A model generated the notes under the pieces. It saw nothing but the letters and a program-made list of their open reading frames with translations, was not told the origin of the DNA and did not search any database. A program made the position numbers and the translations under genes. A DNA stretch of 64,000 nucleotides from Stenopsyche tienmushanensis (taxonomy: Eukaryota > Arthropoda > Insecta > Trichoptera > Stenopsychidae), in contig WACJ01000010.1 of the NCBI GenBank assembly GCA_008973525.1, positions 1-64,000 of the forward strand, given 5' to 3'. Below, in pieces: positions 57,364 through 64,000 of the stretch (position 1 is the stretch's first letter; every line of letters starts with the position of its first letter).

Positions 57364-60300
57364 ATATAAACATATTCTGATTCGGCCCACTTATCAATAA
57401 AATAAAGACTCATTTGAATAATATTTCGGGGTATACTCGAATAAAATAATGTTAAATTGGTGAATTAGTTGATCTGATATTCTTACTTGAAATATTTTTT
57501 TTTTTTTTTAATTTTTGATTTTTGAATTTTTTATAAATATAAAGGTTCGCAATACCAATCGCATAATTTGGGAATATTTATCTGAGTTTTTTTCCTACTA
57601 CCCACTTCCTCTTTTCATACATATATGCCTCCATTACCAAAATCCTACTTGTGATTCAATAGAATTAAAGCAAACGAGCACTCAAATAAATTAACTCACC
57701 CAAGAATGAATGATTCAGGTTTTATCAAAAATATTATATGATTGAATGAAAATAAATCAAGGAGGATCGCGAGGAGTAATCCTTGTAATTGCTGCGGTTG
57801 ACATATCCACCCACTCAATCTATTAATAAGATCTAGAATCGAAGTGGCTCCCGGTCCGAAGAATAAGTGATTTGGAATACTTTAGTATCGTTACTTAATT
57901 GCTAGCCTCTCCACATCCTGAAAATGGTTAGAACTGTAAAGAATAGTTCCCAGAAATTGGGTCGTCCCTGTTTTCCCTCGGCGAATAATGAATCTTTCAC
58001 GTAAGCCTCATTCACACCGATAACACAGAAACTGAATCCTACGTTTGTATAGGATATCCAAAATCGAACCTTTCACACACACTATTAAATCCACCTTCTG
58101 AAACAATTCAATTTTTCCCCCAGAATAAGATATAAAAATTTAGAATAATTTTATCATTCAGGCCATGAACGTATCCCCGTCCGTCTATTGATCATTATTT
58201 TAAATTCAAAGACAAATATGAATATTATTAAAAAAAAATTAAATATGGCGCAAAATCTATTATTCCGTTGAAATATAAAGATTCAGCCTGTGCGTTTGAT
58301 GAACTGCGATCAAACATATTTGAAGTGTCTGAATATTTCATTCCATCCTTTGTTTGTTCTTCTCAATTTTGCTTCATGAATTTATATAAAACTCAATGGA
58401 AAAACTGTCCAAAATATTTTTTTCCGTCGCAAATATAATAAATAACAAAAATCAAATGTCCTTTGAGAGTTGATTCGACAAGAGAACATCAAAGAGCTTC
58501 TGCTCTTGATAGACTCGTGAAAGTGGAAAGGCTTAACGTTACGTCTTAATCATGACGATAGATACATGAAGATCTTCTCATATTTCAACGATAAAGAAAT
58601 AGAATTCTTTTTCAATTACCAGACCAATTAAATTTGCCAAATATACCTTTATTATTTGCTATACGCTGGAAATTCAATTAAGAGATGTTTTATGCCATCG
58701 TTCGGTCAAAATTTCCTTTTATAATTTCTATCTCATATTCAGTATTCAAGGATAGTATAATCAGAGGATGCAATATCCGGAAAATAAGATGAATACGGTA
58801 AAATATCCATTATTTCTTTTTAATGTATAGCGTTATCTTGTCGCATACTTTGTCTGTAATTGTCAAAAACTGATGTTTTTTATGCTCTCTTGTTTTATTT
58901 GCTGACATGATTATTTTGCTGTGATTGTCTCATAATATTCCAAATTAATTTAGTCCTTCATATCCCATTGTAAACGCAGAAATTATGTCTTAGGGGTGGG
59001 AATAAAAATATAATATTTTTTTATGGTTTACATAATGATGCTATTGATCTTTATCATTTGTTGATCTTGACGTTTTTTGTATAAAACATGTAAATAATTC
59101 AAACAATTAATTTATATTTATAATGATATCCAAATACGTGTTTCCTGAACCGTGTCTCGATACAAATAAACTGAGCTAATGGTAAATCTCAAAATTTGTT
59201 TGTAAAAATATAATTAGCTATTTTTCTATAATAAATTATAGAAAAATATTTTTTGAATTTTCCATAAAGCTTAATAAAATACAGTCGAGTTATTTTCTAC
59301 GCGTAAATCGAAATTGTGGGAAAAATCTATGATGTACTAGAGAAAAATATTTTTTGAATTTTCTATAAAGCAAAATAAAGTATGTACTTTGATAAACCAG
59401 AAATGTCATTTTATTCTAAAAATACATACTTTGCTAAAATTCTGCAATGCAAATAAGCTTTTTTGACGACTGTATATTGTATTGTACTTTTGATACGCTA
59501 CACTTCACTGTAATTGAAGTAGACGACGTTATTCTTGATTTATAATGGTTTTTTTCCTCAATCTATTGACGATATTTATATGATGGAATCTATTACAGCA
59601 AATCCTCAAATAAGTATGCTGTAGTAAAATGCAATTGGGTAATGAACCATATAACAATAATCTTGATTCCAGAAGTATTCAGTGCAGTGATCTATATACA
59701 ACAATAGCAAATTTATTCCAAGCTTTTTGAGACAATATTGAAATAAATACTAACACTGGTTTTGAAAAAATAGCTTGTGATCTTCCATTCAATCCATTTT
59801 AATGGAAAAAATCAAATATTATTTTTTTGCCATTAAATCCAGTTTGGATAAAAGAACAATCCTTCAATTCGTTTATGTAATATCACCCATCCACCATGTT
59901 ATTCATTGTGAGCCTTGTATATTTATAAAATAATTACGACCTTCATATTTGCGAAAATGATGGATTAAGTTTCATTCAGCATGCTATTTTCAGCTTCATT
60001 TGGCAAAATAATATTACGCTATCCGTTTTATAAATTGTGGTTCTAATCAATTACCGTTATAAATCGGTATATTCGGGGATTCTATTTTATAAAATCTGCT
60101 GGATTAACCGTTAGCAATTTAAAACGCTATTGTCTGATCAAAATGAAAATAGTTCCATTTTGAATTTTTACACTTTTCAGAATTTCATGAAGGAAATTTT
60201 CTGCGTTGAAATAAAGACAGGGATGATTAAGAAATTCTCAATGAGAAATTCTTAATTTCTGAGATTATGTTTAATGTGGTTTCTTGGAATGTACGTAATC

Positions 60301-61190
60301 TGGAACCAAATTGAGATCATTGTATGATTTTCACAACTTTATTTACCCATCCAGTTAGTTTTTACTTTTCTCACTAATCCAAAGAATATGTTTATTTTCC
60401 GTTCGACCAAATATGATTACTACTCTTATTTACCAATTCTGAATTATGAATGTATTTTAAGCCATGAAAAAAATGTATCAACATCATTGCAAAAATAGAA
60501 TAATAGAGTTACCGTGCAAACCTGTTTGATTTAGACATCCAAGAAGGCAATAAGAGCAATATGGAAACAAATGGAAGCTTGGAAAATAATCTGGATATAT
60601 TAAGATAAGTCAGATACAAAAGAGATAAGGATAGCCATTGTGGGTCAGTTTCGTTAAATATGAGTCAATTTGAGTTAAAGTTCAGTCTTCATTTAGTCGA
60701 AACTCTAAAAAATTACCCTTTTCGATTTGGCCCGAGCTTTCATATTATAAATCCAGGATCTATTCCCTTATACCGGTGATATTTGTATTTTTAAGCGTAA
60801 TTTGGGTATTTATTATGTTCAAATAAATATGGGTGTGCCATTATTAGTGTGGCTGGTAACCATTGATCTGGCGAGCCCTGAATGGGAACTAAAAGCTTGG
60901 TTATTTTCGTGTAACTTTTTGTGTTAAGGAAGTTTGAATCGGCCATACAATCAAGTTTTTAGTTTCTTCCCGAAAATTTATTCACAACTCTTTGATGACA
61001 AATTTCTTCAATTAAAAATTTCCTATTAATTTAATAAAGTATCCCAGAACGCTTTGAGAAAAGTCACTTAAAGCTAATATTTTCATCATATTTCCTTCGG
61101 TTTCCTTTCGCTAATATTTTTCCTCCATCTTTTGTTAACTAAAGAAAATTGAGTTACCTTTCGGGTTTTTGCGTGATCGTAGTCTAAAAA
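57364..61190. other. unassigned AT-rich DNA with two local repeats
   Basis: 59239-59281 and 59340-59382 are near-identical copies of AGAAAAATATTTTTTGAATT plus 20 bp, spaced 101 bp apart. A perfect 13-bp inverted repeat TTAAGAAATTCTC with a 3-nt loop lies at 60227-60255. A T14 run is near 57500. No gene or mobile element recognised. Confidence 0.45.
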
Positions 61191-61640
61191 GCTTTTAACT
61201 AATTAAGAAAATGTCGCAGGGTGCTAAAACATTTATTCTACTTTGGTCCTGGGCTTTTTGGCTTGAAGCATGATGGAGCGATTTTTGACGTCTGTACTGG
61301 TGCAGAGGGAGCTCTCGGATGTGGCCGGAAGCTGTGAATTATACCTAATGAAGCGTTGCTCGACGAACGCCGTTTGGCGTCAGGCAATCGTTGCTATTTA
61401 AACCACGGCGTTTAACTACCTAACAGACCTATTCAGGATATCTATACGGCATGTCCTAGACTTATAAATTGCTCCTGCGACCGTGAATTATACAGTGTGG
61501 CTCAAATATAAACGAAACGGCCCGTTTATGGTCCGGCGCGATTCTAAAGGAAGCCTAAATTAGCCCCCCAGCTTCATTTAAGCGCTGGCCGAAATTCAAC
61601 GAGCACAATATGTATATTAATACTATAACTCAAGTAGGCA
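61191..61640. promoter_or_regulatory. GC-richer non-repetitive block, possible regulatory element
   Basis: Distinctly less AT-biased than its surroundings over about 400 bp, without frames, termini or repeats. It contains AACGCCGTTTGGCGTC (near-palindromic), TTATAAATTGCTCCTGCGAC and GTTTATGGTCCGGCGCG. This composition is consistent with a conserved cis-regulatory module but proves nothing on its own. Confidence 0.25.
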
Positions 61641-62264
61641 TCTTTAAACTATTATAATCTCTTGTTAATTCAGACCCTTAGTGGGTCTGGCATTAGCAAA
61701 ACCGGCATTTACGAACTTCTTTGCCGAGGGGAATTAGGGGATGCGAAATCTTCTCAGGCCCTTAATATCCATAAAGACGAGCCAATATTTCAATTAATAA
61801 ATCTGTATCTAATATATATTGACACATACAAAATGATAAACAATATTTTGCCTTAATTTTACAATAATAAATATAATACGGGAGACTCTCGCAAGATATA
61901 ATTAAGCTGTTTAGCTCATAGAAAAATTAATTTGATTGAATTTATACATAGCCATTAACAATTTCTACATCAATGGTAATGTCTAATCTGGTCGTAGACA
62001 GTCCATTGTCAGTATTCAATTTTATATTATTTTTTTTAATTATGGCTGAGCTTTGTCTGAATTGAAGTTGATGAAATCACAACGACCAAATGTTGATTGC
62101 AGTTTCACTTTTTGTGGCGTTCAAACCAATTTGTACTACCAGGCCTATTGAAGTTTCATTTCAATGAGGATATTTTTAATTGTTGGACTTCGGTTATCGG
62201 ACGTAGGCAATCTCCATAGCAAACTCTTATAGTTATTAAACTTTCCCACAAATCAAAGTTTTGG
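61641..62264. other. unassigned AT-rich DNA
   Basis: Nothing recognised. The open frame at 61662-61856 lacks any domain. Confidence 0.45.
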
Positions 62265-62325
62265 CATAGTGATTAAGTTCCTGGACGCTTATTATAAATG
62301 TTCGGGCTCGAACCCAGATTCTGGA
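62265..62325 (+). mobile_element. tRNA-derived SINE head, copy 3 (best copy)
   Basis: TAGTGATTAAGTTCCTGGAC is an A-box-type stretch and GGGCTCGAACCC a B-box, 33 bp apart, as in tRNA-headed SINEs. It resembles the copy at 31785 through the TTAT...AA linker. No acceptor stem pairs, so it is not a tRNA gene. The SINE tail is not identifiable. Confidence 0.5.
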
Positions 62326-64000
62326 AAATATTTCACCGTATCAAAAAATTTGGAAGATCGAATGTATCAATATTTCCATTTTAGAAAAATCTATGGATAA
62401 ATTGGTTCGGAAATCATAATCTATATTTACATAAGTTTCAAAGACAATATCGAAATAAATTCTTAATTATTACCAGTTAACTTCGACTCTATTCAAATCC
62501 TTCTCATCCACAATAATATAAATTGAAGTGCTTTAATCACACTTCTTGAAGACGTCGACTAATATTGATTATTCAAAGTGTATAGCTAATTTCAAGATAT
62601 TTTTCATATTAAATACGAACATCAAATGATCGAAAATGCTTAAATAGAGTCCATTTTGCATGAAAAGAGTTCAAAAATATACAGAGTCATATTATCTTCT
62701 TCTTGTGTTTTATTTAGTTATGTAAAAATATTCTCAGCTCAAATGTGCACGAAACTATGAATTCACAAACTTATGAATAAAATTAGTTTTCTCTCAAATG
62801 CTTCCTCTCAATTCGCTTTGCAAAACCTATGCCCCAGTTTCATTTTTGGTTTTGTTAATTTTTGTTCTACCAACAGCAAATTTTATTCGGTTGTTTTTTA
62901 TTAAGATGAAACTTTATCCTTTCAGCTATCTTTCTAAGGAGGACGTACAATCTAAGTAAAGTTGAATCCAAATAGATCTATGAAATATATGATTTCGATT
63001 ATGTGTACTTTTTGAACTTCGTAGATAATTTTCTGTTTGAATTTAAAAATATAAAGCATGCCAGACCAAGTATTATCAACTTGACTCCATTATGTCTGAT
63101 AACAACTCTACTTTGGTTAAATTCAACGTTTATGCAATTTTTATATGCTACAATAAGCATCCTGTATTATTTTATAAATAAAAACAGACGCACTAGAATA
63201 TATACATGAAAAATTTGTTTGCCTGACAATATGCTTTGAATTATAAATTCTTTGTATGGTGGCAACATATATAATGCTTAATATTTTTATGCGTTAATAT
63301 AAATTTTATATAACGCTCAAAAGCAAGACCATCCTTATAAATTCGAATTTGAGAATAAATTCTTAAGCTGTCACCTTTGCAAAGTTTAATGCAATTGTCG
63401 AAATGCACCATCACTATGCTTTAAAACTTTTAAGGAAACCACTCTTAATCCTGGAAAAACCCGTAATGCCAAGCCCCAACTTTGTGGATTAATAGTTTTA
63501 CAGCGAAACTTTTAACCAGGATTACTGGAATGTTTCTAAGGAACATCATTCTTTCTTGCTTTATACTTATTTTACGAAAAACATGTAGTCGTAATTAAAC
63601 GCAATCATTTTTGTTTAGCATTATTTGTTAATGCTTACATCATAAAATCATTAAGGATGAAATTGCGAAAGTTATAGAAGCAATCAATTTTTTTAATAAC
63701 AAGTTCAATTTATAGTTGTAAAATCTATAAATTGAATAAAACATTTCCTTGTATGTATTCATTGATAAATATATATAATTTTTATCTTCTTCCATATAAC
63801 GGGATATAAGCCGGGCTGACTTATAGTATTTTAGTAAAAAAATTCTGAGAAAAGCAAAAAAATCCATTTGCTTTTATGCCATTTAATTCTAATCCCATAA
63901 GAAGATAGACCCTTATCTGTATCAACCAACGAAAAGCAAATGTAAATATTAAAATATCACTTATATTACTTATATGCCACAATAAAAATAATATTATCAG
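62326..64000. other. unassigned AT-rich DNA
   Basis: No gene, element terminus or RNA recognised to the end of the window. Confidence 0.5.

Noticed and set aside
62265..62325. tRNA gene
   Set aside because: Internal promoter boxes are present but no acceptor or anticodon stem pairs; better explained as a SINE head.
1..64000. CRISPR array, rRNA or bacterial operon
   Set aside because: No regularly spaced short repeats, no rRNA segments and no ribosome-binding-site organised genes. Eukaryotic transposons dominate.

Overview
The window looks like a repeat-dense, AT-rich intergenic or long-intron region of an insect (at least arthropod) genome. The clues are the kinds of transposon: an R1-clade non-LTR retrotransposon, an RTE/CR1-type LINE, mariner/SETMAR-like and pogo/Tigger-like elements, several hAT families, TTAA-flanked (piggyBac-type) MITEs, and tRNA-headed SINE remnants. 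I see no intact host protein-coding gene, rRNA, tRNA gene or CRISPR array. The species cannot be named from the sequence. All element calls come from reading translated motifs, terminal inverted repeats (TIRs) and target-site duplications (TSDs) by eye.

Layout. 0-4 kb holds a TTAA MITE, a TA-flanked pogo-like MITE, a miRNA-precursor-like hairpin, a small hAT with an 8-bp TSD, a diverged 65-bp triplicate, and an LTR-like block. 5.6-8.2 kb holds stop- and frameshift-broken but strongly protein-like frames on the + strand (an unidentified pseudogene). 9.7-16 kb holds two more TTAA MITEs and a mariner corpse split by an LTR-like insertion. 17.9-21 kb is a LINE split twice, once by a 938-bp hAT with a perfect 8-bp TSD and once by an antisense R1 fragment. 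22.7-25.2 kb holds LINE and mariner remnants and small repeats. 27.5-29 kb holds two more LTR-like copies. 32.9-33.6 kb is a composite TTAA element. 36 kb is a mariner 3' end.

37.9-57.4 kb is the most structured part. Six members of one hAT family (called hAT-A here) lie in 19.5 kb. Each has termini related to TAGGGCTTGT and arrays of the palindrome AAAACCGGTTTT just inside the ends. Two carry remains of the transposase C-terminal dimerisation domain. One is nested in a Tigger/Jerky element, one in a second hAT that itself sits in a mariner, and one hosts a TTAA MITE.

A GC-rich island at 48.2-48.8 kb is the best candidate for a host promoter or 5' exon. Several non-repetitive AT/TAAT-rich blocks (34.7-35.1, 49.6-50.0 and 61.2-61.6 kb) look like possible regulatory DNA, but this is inference only. 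57.4-64 kb is mostly featureless AT-rich DNA.
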